A DNA stretch of 33,834 bases from Spirochaetaceae bacterium (GTDB lineage: Bacteria; Spirochaetota; Spirochaetia; DSM-27196; PWMO01). The DNA lies in contig REDM01000196.1 of the NCBI GenBank assembly GCA_007693485.1, positions 1 to 33,834 of the forward strand. The letters run 5' to 3'. This document shows positions 8,237 through 16,098 of the stretch, one piece after another; the first letter of the stretch is position 1, and every line of letters starts with the position of its first letter. The notes beneath the pieces are model-generated. The model saw only the letters and a list, made by a program, of their open reading frames with translations, searched no databases and was not told where the DNA came from. The position numbers and the translations under genes are program-made.

Positions 8237-9358
8237 GTGAGCGAACGATCCGCCTCCGGCGTGTTTGTCGCGTCAACGGGGCAACACGTCGGGAAGACAA
8301 CCACCAGCCTCGGCCTCTTCTCAGCGCTGGTGAAACGCGTCACCACCGTTGCGTTTATGAAGCCGGTGGGGCAGGAGCTCGTCAAGGTAGACACCTCCGA
8401 ACGGGTGGATAAGGACACCGTCCTGTTTCGCCGAAGATTCAACCTGCAGGATCGCTACTCCGATATGTCGCCGGTGACGTTTCCCAAGGGGTTCACCCGC
8501 GATGTCATCGACGGTGCGGTGGATATTGGCACGCTCGAAGAGCGCATTTCCCGATCGTTCCTGGCGCTCTCTGCCGGTTCCGACATGGTTCTCGCTGAGG
8601 GAACCGGGCACGTGGGCGTAGGGTCCATTGCCGGTCTGGATAACGCCCGCGTTGCGCAGTTGCTGGGGCTTCCGGTGGTGATGATCGTCTCCGGTGGACT
8701 TGGCTCGGCGTTCGATGCGCTGGCTCTGAACAAGCACGCGTGCGACCGCGCGGGAGTCCCCATTGCCGCGGTGGTTTTGAACCGGGTTCTCGATGACAAA
8801 CGCGAGATGGTTGTGGACTACATGGGCCGGGCGCTGGCGCGCTGGAACATTCCCCTGCTTGGCGCAGTCCCGTACAATGACGTTCTCGCCAGCCTGCGCA
8901 TGGACGATTACGCCTCGCTGTTCAAGGTGCCGCTGCTGACCGGGACGTCCCATCGGTACCGACACTTCGACACGGCTCGGCTGGTAGCCACCACCAACGA
9001 GATTTTCGAACAGACCATCGAGCAGCGACAGCTTACGATTACCCCGGCAAGTCGGCGTGACATCATCGAGTCGGCTCTGCTCAAGCACAACCAGGCAATG
9101 GCATCCGGAGTCCCGCTGGAGCCGGGAATCATTCTCACGGGCCGGTACGAACCGGATGCCGAGGTGGTTCGAATGCTCGACGATTCCGACCTCCCGATGA
9201 TCTACGTTCCCCTCAACGCGTTTCAGGTAATGCAGAAGATTTCCGCCCATACCGCGAAGATCCAGATCGAAGACACCGCGAAGGTGAACCTTGCCATCGA
9301 CCTCGTTGAAAGACATCTCGACGTGGATCGGCTGACCGAACTGATCCCGAAACGGTAG
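8237..9358 (+). CDS. BioD/Pta-N-like P-loop ATPase with DRTGG-like domain
   Basis: The 373-residue soluble protein opens with a Walker A variant STGQHVGKTTTS (about residues 13-24) of the deviant type found in dethiobiotin synthetase and cobyrinate synthase relatives. LAEGTGHVGVGS near residue 120 and VVMIVSGGLGSAFDALALN near residue 148 resemble the N-terminal domain of long phosphotransacetylases. The C-terminal third (about 210-330) resembles the DRTGG domain that accompanies this ATPase. No phosphotransacetylase catalytic domain follows, so this is the stand-alone form of unknown function. GTG 8237 has AAGGAG 9 nt upstream. Only 5 nt separate its stop from the AbiC-like gene, so the two are likely co-translated. 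Biotin synthesis is unlikely because no bio genes are nearby. Confidence 0.75.
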   Translation: MSERSASGVFVASTGQHVGKTTTSLGLFSALVKRVTTVAFMKPVGQELVKVDTSERVDKDTVLFRRRFNLQDRYSDMSPVTFPKGFTRDVIDGAVDIGTLEERISRSFLALSAGSDMVLAEGTGHVGVGSIAGLDNARVAQLLGLPVVMIVSGGLGSAFDALALNKHACDRAGVPIAAVVLNRVLDDKREMVVDYMGRALARWNIPLLGAVPYNDVLASLRMDDYASLFKVPLLTGTSHRYRHFDTARLVATTNEIFEQTIEQRQLTITPASRRDIIESALLKHNQAMASGVPLEPGIILTGRYEPDAEVVRMLDDSDLPMIYVPLNAFQVMQKISAHTAKIQIEDTAKVNLAIDLVERHLDVDRLTELIPKR

Positions 9359-9363
9359 GCCCC

Positions 9364-10281
9364 ATGCAGAAGGCCCTGTTCATTGGCGCTCTGGTAGTCG
9401 GCCTCGTTTTCGCACTGGCGGGGTTTGTGCTTTTTCTGGTGATCGGTCTCTCGGTTCCCGGCATGGGACTCTCCCTGCTCGCTGATATTCCAACCGCCTC
9501 GCTGTTCGGCCAGTTCATCGGAGGGTACCTGGGGCCAATCTTTGGCATCGTCACCTCCTTCCTTCTCTTCGCAACCCTGACAAACCAGAGTGCCGTGAAT
9601 CGGAAGATCTCCTTCGAGAGCAGCTTTTACAAGATGCTCGACTATCACCAGCAGCACGTCGCAAGCCTGCAGGTAAAACACGTGCGGAGTACGGACAACC
9701 AGTATGAAGCGATGAGCGGGAAGCGCGCCTTCGTTGCGTTCAAGCTGCAGCTGCAGCGATTACTGGTGATCGTTCGGGAGTCGAGCGCTGAACTGGGGTT
9801 GGACCTGACGGAAGACCAGATCGTTGATGGAGCGTGTGTTGCCTTCTATTTCGGGCTTCACGAAGAGGTGGCGGAGTTTCTTCTGGAGACCCTCCACGAT
9901 TTCCCCCAACCCAAAAAGTTCGTCGACTACCTGATGGGAGCCAAACTGCATCGCGCCGGCAGCACCGGAGAGTACATCGGGCGGGCCAACCAGACCTATC
10001 TCAGCAGCTACTTTCGCAACCTCTACCACCTGATCAAGTACGTGGACACTCAGAGGATTCTGTCGAAGAAAGAAAAGATCCAGTATATGAACATCGTCAG
10101 GGCACAGCTGTCGGATTCCGAGCTGTGGCTTCTCTTCTTCAACGTGGTGTCCCGCTTCGGGCGGAAGTGGCTGGAACACCGCTACGTCGAGAAGTACCGG
10201 CTGCTTCGCAACCTTCCCCGGGGCTTCTGCGCCCCGTTTGACCCCGAAGAACGGTTCCCTACGGTCTTTGCGGCCGGATAG
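9364..10281 (+). CDS. AbiC-like membrane protein (putative phage abortive infection family)
   Basis: The 305-residue protein has two N-terminal membrane spans (about residues 4-30 and 50-75) and a helical cytoplasmic region of about 230 residues. The later part, with YFRNLYHLIKYVD, YMNIVRAQLSDSELWLLFFN and YRLLRNLP, matches my recollection of the putAbiC family (Pfam putative phage abortive infection protein). That family has the same two-span plus cytoplasmic layout. If correct, it may act in antiphage defence by arresting the infected cell, but this is untested for most members. It starts 5 nt after the ATPase gene with only a weak AGG upstream, so translation is probably coupled. Its last 23 bases overlap the convergent transporter gene. 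Base use resembles the neighbours, so recent transfer is not evident. Confidence 0.65.
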   Translation: MQKALFIGALVVGLVFALAGFVLFLVIGLSVPGMGLSLLADIPTASLFGQFIGGYLGPIFGIVTSFLLFATLTNQSAVNRKISFESSFYKMLDYHQQHVASLQVKHVRSTDNQYEAMSGKRAFVAFKLQLQRLLVIVRESSAELGLDLTEDQIVDGACVAFYFGLHEEVAEFLLETLHDFPQPKKFVDYLMGAKLHRAGSTGEYIGRANQTYLSSYFRNLYHLIKYVDTQRILSKKEKIQYMNIVRAQLSDSELWLLFFNVVSRFGRKWLEHRYVEKYRLLRNLPRGFCAPFDPEERFPTVFAAG

Positions 10282-11182
10282 TCTCGATCACCTGCCGCTT
10301 TGGCCGGTTGGCGATGGTTACGCCGGTGATCACCAGCGCCGCGGCAAGACCGTGATGCAGTGCAATTCGCTCACCCAGCAGAGCGGCCGCCACCAGTACC
10401 GTTACCACCGGAATCCCGTTGAGAAATACGGCCGACCGGGCGGCTCCCAGACGTGCAACCGCGTAGTTGTAGCTGAGAAAGGCTCCGAGTGTTGCACCCA
10501 CCACCAGAAACGCCATCGCCCCCACACCGGCCGCGTCGGGCCTGGGCCAGCCCCCACGAACCAATAGCCAGACCAGTCCTGGAGAGAAGTAGAGCGAACC
10601 ATAGAGAATCTGGAAAGCGGTGATCTGCAGCGTGGACAGCGACGCCGAAAGGTGCCGCGCCAGAATGATGTAGCCGGAGGCGGAGAGTACCGCCAGGAAG
10701 ATCAGAACGTTCCCCAACGCGCTGCCTTCGCCCACGGTTGTTGCACCGTCCCACACCGACAGGAGAACGATACCCACAATCGAAAGCAGGGCGCCGATCC
10801 ACCCCCGAGGCGACAGGGGTTCGTGCAGCACAATGGCCGCCAGCACCGCAACCACCACCGGAACCGAGGCGATGATAATCGAGGCACTCGACGCGGTGGT
10901 GCGCTGGAGCCCGGTTGTTTCAAACAGGAAGTAGAGCCCTGGTTCAAACAGGGCCATCAGAGCGAGCTGCCGATGATTTCTGGCGGTTATGCGCGGCAGC
11001 CTGCTGGTCAGCAGAATAAGCCCAAAGATCGCACTCGCAGCGGCAAAACGGAACACCACGTAGGCAACGAAGGAGAAGCTCTCAAGAGCGATCTTGGTGG
11101 CGACAAACGAGCTGCCCCACAGGAGTACCGCCGCCATCACGGCGAAATAGGCAGCCGGCGTGATCGATTGTACAGGTTTCAC
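10259..11182 (-). CDS. EamA/DMT-superfamily transporter
   Basis: This 307-residue protein has ten predicted membrane spans arranged as two EamA repeats. It starts AAYFAVMAAVLLWGSSFVATK, a typical first helix of the drug/metabolite transporter superfamily. The second repeat begins near residue 150. EamA proteins carry many small metabolites, so the substrate is open. It lies 68 bp downstream of ribBA on the same strand with no hairpin between, so read-through from the FMN-riboswitch unit is possible. Since some riboflavin importers (RibN) are EamA proteins, a flavin substrate is a fair hypothesis. It also has its own promoter with a perfect TTGACA, and GTG 11182 lies 9 nt from that -10 with no Shine-Dalgarno. 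The 3' end overlaps the convergent AbiC-like gene by 23 bp. Confidence 0.85.
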   Translation of the reverse strand: MKPVQSITPAAYFAVMAAVLLWGSSFVATKIALESFSFVAYVVFRFAAASAIFGLILLTSRLPRITARNHRQLALMALFEPGLYFLFETTGLQRTTASSASIIIASVPVVVAVLAAIVLHEPLSPRGWIGALLSIVGIVLLSVWDGATTVGEGSALGNVLIFLAVLSASGYIILARHLSASLSTLQITAFQILYGSLYFSPGLVWLLVRGGWPRPDAAGVGAMAFLVVGATLGAFLSYNYAVARLGAARSAVFLNGIPVVTVLVAAALLGERIALHHGLAAALVITGVTIANRPKRQVIETIRPQRP

Positions 11183-11191
11183 GATCAGGCG

Positions 11192-11220
11192 ATGCTAACG
11201 GGAACCGGCGATTATGTCAA
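11192..11220 (-). promoter_or_regulatory. Promoter for the EamA transporter gene
   Basis: On the minus strand, TTGACA (11215-11220) and TAGCAT (11192-11197) are separated by 17 bp. Only 9 nt separate the -10 from the GTG start, and there is no Shine-Dalgarno, so the mRNA may be leaderless or nearly so. Confidence 0.55.
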
Positions 11221-11250
11221 AGCGTGGAGCCGGGTCGGATGCCGATCCGC

Positions 11251-12549
11251 TTAACTCGCCGGTACCGCCGAGATCGCGTGCCCAAAGCGCTTCGCCTTGG
11301 TGGCCAGGTATCGTTGGTTCTCCGGGTGGTGGCCGATGTTCCATGACACGGCGGTGGTCTCGATGCCGGCGCACGAAAGCGCTTCGAACTTCTCCGGGTT
11401 GTTGGTTGCGAGACGAGCGTGGGTGAGGCCAAGTGCTCGGAGCACGGCACCGGCGGCGGCGTAGTTGCGTTCGTCGGGGCGGTGGCCCAGTTGTACGTTC
11501 GCGTCGTAGGTGTCGACGCCCCGGTCCTGAAGCCCATAGGCGCGGTACTTCTCTACCAGACCGATGCCCCGCCCTTCCTGACGGAGATACACCACCACAC
11601 CGGGTTCCTGCCCGATTGCTTCGAGCGCGGCGTCCAGCTGCGGTCCGCAGTCGCAGCGGGTGGACCCAAAAGCCTCACCGGTCAGGCACTCGGAGTGCAG
11701 ACGCACGAGGGGCGCGGGGCTGGAGTCCGATGAAGCCCGGTTGCTTGAGCCATTGGTGCCGCTCGGTATGCCCTGGCCGTTACCTTCTGGTACCTCCATC
11801 GAGCTGATGGTCACCAGTTCCCGACAGCCCGGATCGTCGCTGAGCCAGACCGTGGAGGTGAAGGTTCCAAAACGGGTCGGCAGCATCACGGTCTCGCCGC
11901 AGCGCACAAGCGCGTCTCCAGTAGAGGAGCGATAGTGAACGACATCCTCCACGCTGACCACCGGAAGTTCCCACTTTCGCGCAAGCTCGGTGATGCGGGC
12001 GCCGCGCGCCATGGTCCCATCCTCATCCATCACCTCGCAGATAACCGCGCTGGGACTGAATCCAGCAAGCCGCGCCAAATCGCACCCTGCTTCGGTGTGC
12101 CCGCGGCGCGCAAACACCCCGCCGGGTTGAGCGACAATGGGGAATACGTGACCCGGGCGGGCGAGTTCGGAGGGATCAGTTGCTTCAGAGGCAACAAGCC
12201 GCATGGTGACGGCGCGATCGGCCGCGGAGATGCCGCTCGCCACGCCGGATGCTGCGTCGACGCTGATGGTGAAGGCCGTGCCGTGCAGCGCGTTGTTGTT
12301 TACTTCCTGTGGCCCCAACCCAAGTTGTGCCGCACGCTCTACGGTGATTGTCTGACAGATCAAACCGCGACCTTCCCGAGCCATGAAGTTGACATCATCG
12401 GCCGTGATCCGATCGGTCGCCATCAGGAGGTCGGCCTCGTTCTCGCGATCGAAATCGTCCACCACGAGTACCATTCCGCCTCGCTTCAGCTGTTCGAGCG
12501 CGGTTCGCACCCGATCCAGAATGTCGAGGGTTTCCTGTCGAATTGTCAT
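11251..12549 (-). CDS. ribBA: Bifunctional DHBP synthase / GTP cyclohydrolase II
   Basis: This 432-residue enzyme catalyses the two entry steps of riboflavin synthesis. The RibB half (about 1-200) makes 3,4-dihydroxy-2-butanone 4-phosphate from ribulose 5-phosphate and carries DDFDRENEADLLMA and GHTEAGCDLARLAG. The RibA half (about 205-400) opens the GTP imidazole ring and has the zinc cysteines in SECLTGEAFGSTRCDCGPQL plus RQEGRGIGLVEKYRAYGLQ. ATG 12549 is chosen because GGAGG lies 7 nt upstream; an open frame reaching to 12660 would run through the terminator. Expression should fall when FMN is plentiful, through the riboswitch upstream. No ribD, ribE or ribH lies in the window, so the rest of the pathway must be elsewhere. 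Confidence 0.97.
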   Translation of the reverse strand: MTIRQETLDILDRVRTALEQLKRGGMVLVVDDFDRENEADLLMATDRITADDVNFMAREGRGLICQTITVERAAQLGLGPQEVNNNALHGTAFTISVDAASGVASGISAADRAVTMRLVASEATDPSELARPGHVFPIVAQPGGVFARRGHTEAGCDLARLAGFSPSAVICEVMDEDGTMARGARITELARKWELPVVSVEDVVHYRSSTGDALVRCGETVMLPTRFGTFTSTVWLSDDPGCRELVTISSMEVPEGNGQGIPSGTNGSSNRASSDSSPAPLVRLHSECLTGEAFGSTRCDCGPQLDAALEAIGQEPGVVVYLRQEGRGIGLVEKYRAYGLQDRGVDTYDANVQLGHRPDERNYAAAGAVLRALGLTHARLATNNPEKFEALSCAGIETTAVSWNIGHHPENQRYLATKAKRFGHAISAVPAS

Positions 12550-12607
12550 GCCGGCCTCCAAGTCTACATCATGCGAATGGTGGTCGGTCCGCCGGGGCGA
12601 GTGAACG

Positions 12608-12649
12608 AAAAAAGGCCCCGACTCATCGTACAACGATGAATCGGGGCCG
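12608..12649 (-). terminator. Riboswitch-controlled intrinsic terminator of ribBA
   Basis: On the minus strand, GGCCCCGA (12641-12648) pairs with TCGGGGCC (12614-12621), with an inner ATCGT/ACGAT helix. The stem is followed by a run of six T (12608-12613). It lies about 43 nt after the FMN aptamer and about 60 nt before the ribBA start, the classic position of a ligand-controlled terminator. Confidence 0.92.
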
Positions 12650-12690
12650 TTACACAACAAGAGTACCGGCAGGTACCCCTCGAATGCGTA

Positions 12691-12836
12691 ACCGATTTCC
12701 TTCCATCCGGACTCTACCGTCGGCGCCAGAATTCCACTGGATCAGTAGTTGCCGTGTTGACGGAACCACTCGCGGGCTGTTACCGCCGGTCGGGAATTGC
12801 CTTGAACGGCTCACCCTGCCCCGAAAACCGATTTCG
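12691..12836 (-). promoter_or_regulatory. FMN riboswitch (RFN element)
   Basis: The minus strand reads the conserved RFN blocks in order: TTCGGGGCAGGGTG, AATTCCCGACCGGCGGTA, GCCCGCGAG, TGATCCAGTGGAATTCTGG, GCCGACGGTAGAGTCCGGAT and GGAAGGAAATC. P1 can form between GGTTTTC at the 5' side and GGAAATC at the 3' side with two G-U pairs. FMN binding is expected to favour the downstream terminator and shut off ribBA. Confidence 0.97.
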
Positions 12837-12841
12837 ATCTA

Positions 12842-12871
12842 ATAATATCGAAAATTGTGGTCTCCCGTCAA
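12842..12871 (-). promoter_or_regulatory. Promoter of the FMN riboswitch/ribBA transcript
   Basis: On the minus strand, TTGACG (12866-12871, 5 of 6) and TATTAT (12842-12847, 5 of 6) are spaced 18 bp. The -10 lies just upstream of the aptamer. The -35 abuts an AAGCG-TCA-CGCTT inverted repeat (12870-12882). Confidence 0.7.
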
Positions 12872-12897
12872 GCGTGACGCTTTTCGCCGCACATTGG

Positions 12898-14409
12898 TCA
12901 GGAGCGACACGCGAGCCAGTCGCCGTTTTCCTCATAATCCTCAACGACCGTGGGTGCGCCAGCGTCCGAAAACGATCCGAGGAGGTTGACCACATCCCGC
13001 TTCATGAGCGTCAGGCAGTTTTGCACGAGGTCGTTGCGAAAGCCTCGCGCTCCGAGGTCTACGACCATCTGCATGGAGATAACCCGTCCCAGGATCCTGC
13101 CGAGATCAACCATCTTTCGCTGCGCAGTGCCGGTATCGATGGAGAAGGAGAGCAACGATGTGAAGTGGTCTGCCACGCGATTGGTGAGATCAAAACTGCT
13201 GAGAAAACGGGCAAGGTTGGTTTCTTTCACCTTGTTCATGGACTTCAGCACCGCTTCGGCAATCTGCTGATAGAGGATGTCGTTGGACCCCTCGAAAATC
13301 TGAAACGGACGGCTGTCGACAACCGAGCGTCCCGCAATGTGGTCGAGCCGGTACCCCTTCGCGCCAACCAGCTGCAGCAGGGATTGCGCCGTCGACTGCA
13401 TGAGGTCGGTGACCACGGATTTAATGCTGTTTGCGGGCAGGGCGTCGTTGGAACAGTCGTGGTCGATGGTGGCGACCTCGGTCGTGTAGGCACACATCGC
13501 AGAGCAGGTGGTGAACGCAGCCTGCAAATCCGCAAGGCGATCCTGCACCTGATCGTATTCGCTCAAGGGACGACCTCCTACCAGACGCGATTGGCAGTGG
13601 GCGATTCCTTCGTCCAGAAGTCGCTTGAGATATCCCATTGCCATGCCCGGGAACTGGAGCCGGCTGCGGTGGAGGAGATCAAGAAGCATCCGCACGCCCG
13701 AGGTCTGTGGCGCAAAGCGCCGCTCTTCCGGAATAATGGTGTCGATTCGGTTGCGACCGTAGGGAATGGGATAGAGGCCCAGATTGTCGAAGTACTCTTC
13801 CACATCGATACCGCCCAGGGACCGGTCCCAGATAAAGAAGCTGATTGCACGCTCGAGATCACCCCGTTCCGATTCGCCGCGGGCGGTGAGTAACCAGTAG
13901 TCTGCCTGACCCGTCAGGCCGCCCCAATGCTTGGTTCCCTGAAGATGGAACCCGCCGTCCACGGAACGGAATCTGGTGCGCATCTGCAGCGCGTCGGAGC
14001 CGTAGTCGGGCTCCGTGATCATGAGCCCTCCGAGCGCGTTCTCACTCAGAAACCGGGGAAAGACGTCGGCTTGAACCGACTCAGCAGCGTAACGGGATAC
14101 CGGCTGAAGAAAGAGTGCCCCGTTGATCCCCATGGTCAGCGAGAACGCCAGCGACTCGTACGAGCAGGCCTCAAGAAGGGAAAGACACTCCCCGGTATCC
14201 TGCCCGCGCCCACCGTAGAGGCTTGGGATGAAGACCGAAAGTGGCTCGGTTTCGAGAATTGGGGACAGGAACTCAGGAGTCATACCCCGGGAGCCCTGGT
14301 CGATCGCGGGGTCGGCGAACGCAGAACGCACCCGCTCGCGAACGCGTTCGATGAACTGGGAGAAGGGAACCTGGGTTGTCATTGTTTTATCCGTTGGATT
14401 GGTATTCAT
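12898..14409 (-). CDS. Acyl-CoA dehydrogenase family flavoprotein
   Basis: The 503-residue protein is an acyl-CoA dehydrogenase homologue that should bind FAD and oxidise an acyl-CoA or related thioester at C2-C3. Family marks are the middle-domain ITEPDYGSDALQMRTR followed by GTKHWGGLTGQADYWLL, and the C-terminal FEGSNDILYQQIAEAVLKS, whose Glu matches the YEGT catalytic base of medium-chain enzymes. It is about 120 residues longer than typical single-domain members, with extra sequence at both ends. The start is uncertain: ATG 14409 has only weak ribosome-binding sequence, and ATG 14382 is an alternative. No beta-oxidation partners or electron-transfer flavoprotein genes are adjacent. The FAD-dependent gene sits directly upstream of the FMN riboswitch, but the riboswitch has its own promoter. 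Confidence 0.85.
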   Translation of the reverse strand: MNTNPTDKTMTTQVPFSQFIERVRERVRSAFADPAIDQGSRGMTPEFLSPILETEPLSVFIPSLYGGRGQDTGECLSLLEACSYESLAFSLTMGINGALFLQPVSRYAAESVQADVFPRFLSENALGGLMITEPDYGSDALQMRTRFRSVDGGFHLQGTKHWGGLTGQADYWLLTARGESERGDLERAISFFIWDRSLGGIDVEEYFDNLGLYPIPYGRNRIDTIIPEERRFAPQTSGVRMLLDLLHRSRLQFPGMAMGYLKRLLDEGIAHCQSRLVGGRPLSEYDQVQDRLADLQAAFTTCSAMCAYTTEVATIDHDCSNDALPANSIKSVVTDLMQSTAQSLLQLVGAKGYRLDHIAGRSVVDSRPFQIFEGSNDILYQQIAEAVLKSMNKVKETNLARFLSSFDLTNRVADHFTSLLSFSIDTGTAQRKMVDLGRILGRVISMQMVVDLGARGFRNDLVQNCLTLMKRDVVNLLGSFSDAGAPTVVEDYEENGDWLACRS

Positions 14410-14499
14410 TTCGTTTTCCAGAAGACAAGATAGAGACTCAGCAGAGAGCTTCGATAGTTGACTATAATGTACTGGGAATTGGGGTGAGTGTCGAGCGAC

Positions 14500-14528
14500 T
14501 GGACGCGCATTGCTCGATTGAGTATATT
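14500..14528 (+). promoter_or_regulatory. Candidate promoter for the mltF-like gene
   Basis: TGGACG (14500-14505, 4 of 6) and TATATT (14523-14528, 5 of 6) are 17 bp apart and give a leader of about 36 nt. A separate TATAAT at 14463-14468 lacks a matching -35. The 161 bp between the divergent genes hold no other feature I can support. Confidence 0.4.
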
Positions 14529-14570
14529 CTGCAGAACAAAATCGTTGTCTGGAAAGAGAATACCGTTTTT

Positions 14571-16001
14571 ATGAAATTGCTGACATTGTTGATGGTCTCT
14601 GTTCTGGCTCTGAGCGCGTGCTCAGGAGCGCCTGAAACATCTCATTCTGACCTTGAACAGATCATTGAGCGCGGACACCTCAACGTGATCACCATGGCCG
14701 GCCCGGTGAGCTACTTTGTCTATCGTGGACAGCCCATGGGGTACGAGTATGAACTCATTAACCGGTTTGCAGACTCTATCGCGCTGCCCGTGCAGCTGGT
14801 TCTTGCCGACTCGATCGACGAGATGTTCGAGCTGCTGGAGGCCGGAGAGGGAGATCTCATTGCGTATCGGTTGGCCGTTACCGCGGAGCGCCGCGAGCGG
14901 GTGGCGTTTACCGATCCGCTGCACTACAGCCGGCAGGTTCTGGTGCAACGCAGACCCGCCGATGCGACGAGGCTCACCCGTCATGAGATTGAAGAGCGGA
15001 TGATCCGGAATCCGGTACATCTGTCGGGACAAACGGTGCACGTACGAGGTGGAGCCCATTACGCGGAGCGACTGCACCATCTGTCCGCGGAAATCGGGGG
15101 GGAGATTGCGGTAGTAGAGGCCGACCCTTCACTCTCCACCGCAGACCTGATCGCAATGGTCGCGGCAGGTACGGTTGACCTTACCGTTGCCGAACAGGAT
15201 ATTGCCCTGCTTTTCGCCGCGGCGGTTCCCGGACTCGACGCGACGACGCCGGTGAGCCTGGAGCAGCAGATCTCGTGGGCGCTGCGGCCCGAGACGCCGG
15301 ACCTCATGGCCACCATCAACCACTGGCTCGAGCGTGAACGGCAACACGCCGATTTCTTTGTCATTCATCGCAAATATTTCGTTGATGCCCTGTCGTTTCG
15401 CAACCGGATCAACAGCCCCTTTCTGGCGTACGAGCCCGTTACGGCCGATCGTGCAACGCGTGGCGCACCGGCGATATCTCAGTGGGATGACCTGCTGCAG
15501 GAGGAGGCGGAGCGTATCGGCTGGGACTGGCGGCAACTCGCAGCGCTGGTGCACACCGAGTCCCGCTTCAACCCGCGGGCCCGCTCCTGGATGGGCGCCA
15601 TGGGTCTCATGCAGCTGATGCCCGCTACCGCCCGCTATTTTGGTGCACTCAACCCGTTTGACCCTTCGCAGAACGTGCGAGCCGGCGTTTCCTTTCTGGA
15701 GTGGCTTCAGCACTACTGGGGTGAACGGATTGAAGACCCGGAGCAGCGTCTGCGTTTCATCATCGCCAGCTACAATGTGGGGCAAGGCCACGTGGAGGAT
15801 GCGCGTCGGCTGGCGAGTATCCACCAGGCAAACCCCGACGTCTGGCACGCGGGAGTCTCGGACTTTCTGCTCGCCAAGGCTGATCCTCGCTACTACACGC
15901 ACGAGGTGGTGCAGTTTGGGTTTGCCCGCGGGAGCGAGCCGGTTCAGTTTGTTGAGCGGATTCTCTCGCTGACCGAGCACTACCGGCGATTCTTTGACTG
16001 A
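14571..16001 (+). CDS. mltF: MltF-like membrane-bound lytic transglycosylase
   Basis: The 476-residue lipoprotein combines two domains in the order typical of MltF. After the signal and lipobox (LALSAC, C17) comes a family-3 solute-binding-like domain (about 25-270; VITMAGPVSYFVYRGQPMGY, DLIAYRLAVTAERRERVAFT). A lytic transglycosylase domain follows (about 300-476). The catalytic glutamate is E330 in HTESRFNPRARS, followed by GAMGLMQLMPATARYFG and IIASYNVGQGHVEDARR. It should cleave peptidoglycan to 1,6-anhydromuropeptides, and the first domain senses muropeptides in known MltF. ATG 14571 is chosen because it starts the lipoprotein signal; its GGAAAGAG is 12 nt upstream, rather far. The gene is followed at 97 bp by a secreted protein of unknown role. 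Confidence 0.9.
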   Translation: MKLLTLLMVSVLALSACSGAPETSHSDLEQIIERGHLNVITMAGPVSYFVYRGQPMGYEYELINRFADSIALPVQLVLADSIDEMFELLEAGEGDLIAYRLAVTAERRERVAFTDPLHYSRQVLVQRRPADATRLTRHEIEERMIRNPVHLSGQTVHVRGGAHYAERLHHLSAEIGGEIAVVEADPSLSTADLIAMVAAGTVDLTVAEQDIALLFAAAVPGLDATTPVSLEQQISWALRPETPDLMATINHWLERERQHADFFVIHRKYFVDALSFRNRINSPFLAYEPVTADRATRGAPAISQWDDLLQEEAERIGWDWRQLAALVHTESRFNPRARSWMGAMGLMQLMPATARYFGALNPFDPSQNVRAGVSFLEWLQHYWGERIEDPEQRLRFIIASYNVGQGHVEDARRLASIHQANPDVWHAGVSDFLLAKADPRYYTHEVVQFGFARGSEPVQFVERILSLTEHYRRFFD

Positions 16002-16006
16002 CTCTG

Positions 16007-16033
16007 TTGCGATTGCGTCTGCCGGTGTATAAT
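16007..16033 (+). promoter_or_regulatory. Possible promoter of the secreted-protein gene
   Basis: A perfect -10 TATAAT (16028-16033) is preceded by TTGCGA (16007-16012) at a short 15-bp spacing. The predicted leader is about 60 nt. The short spacer lowers confidence. Confidence 0.35.
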
Positions 16034-16098
16034 CGGAGCAACCCGTTTCACCAAGCTTCGGGGCACTCGCTGCGGTGCGCAGCGGTGTGGAGCAGAGG

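Noticed and set aside
9364-10281. Reading the AbiC-like gene as part of a prophage or mobile island
   Set aside because: No integrase, transposase, tRNA, direct-repeat borders or shift in base use is visible around it.
12549-12660. Upstream in-frame extension of ribBA
   Set aside because: It would translate through the riboswitch terminator; ATG 12549 has its own GGAGG.
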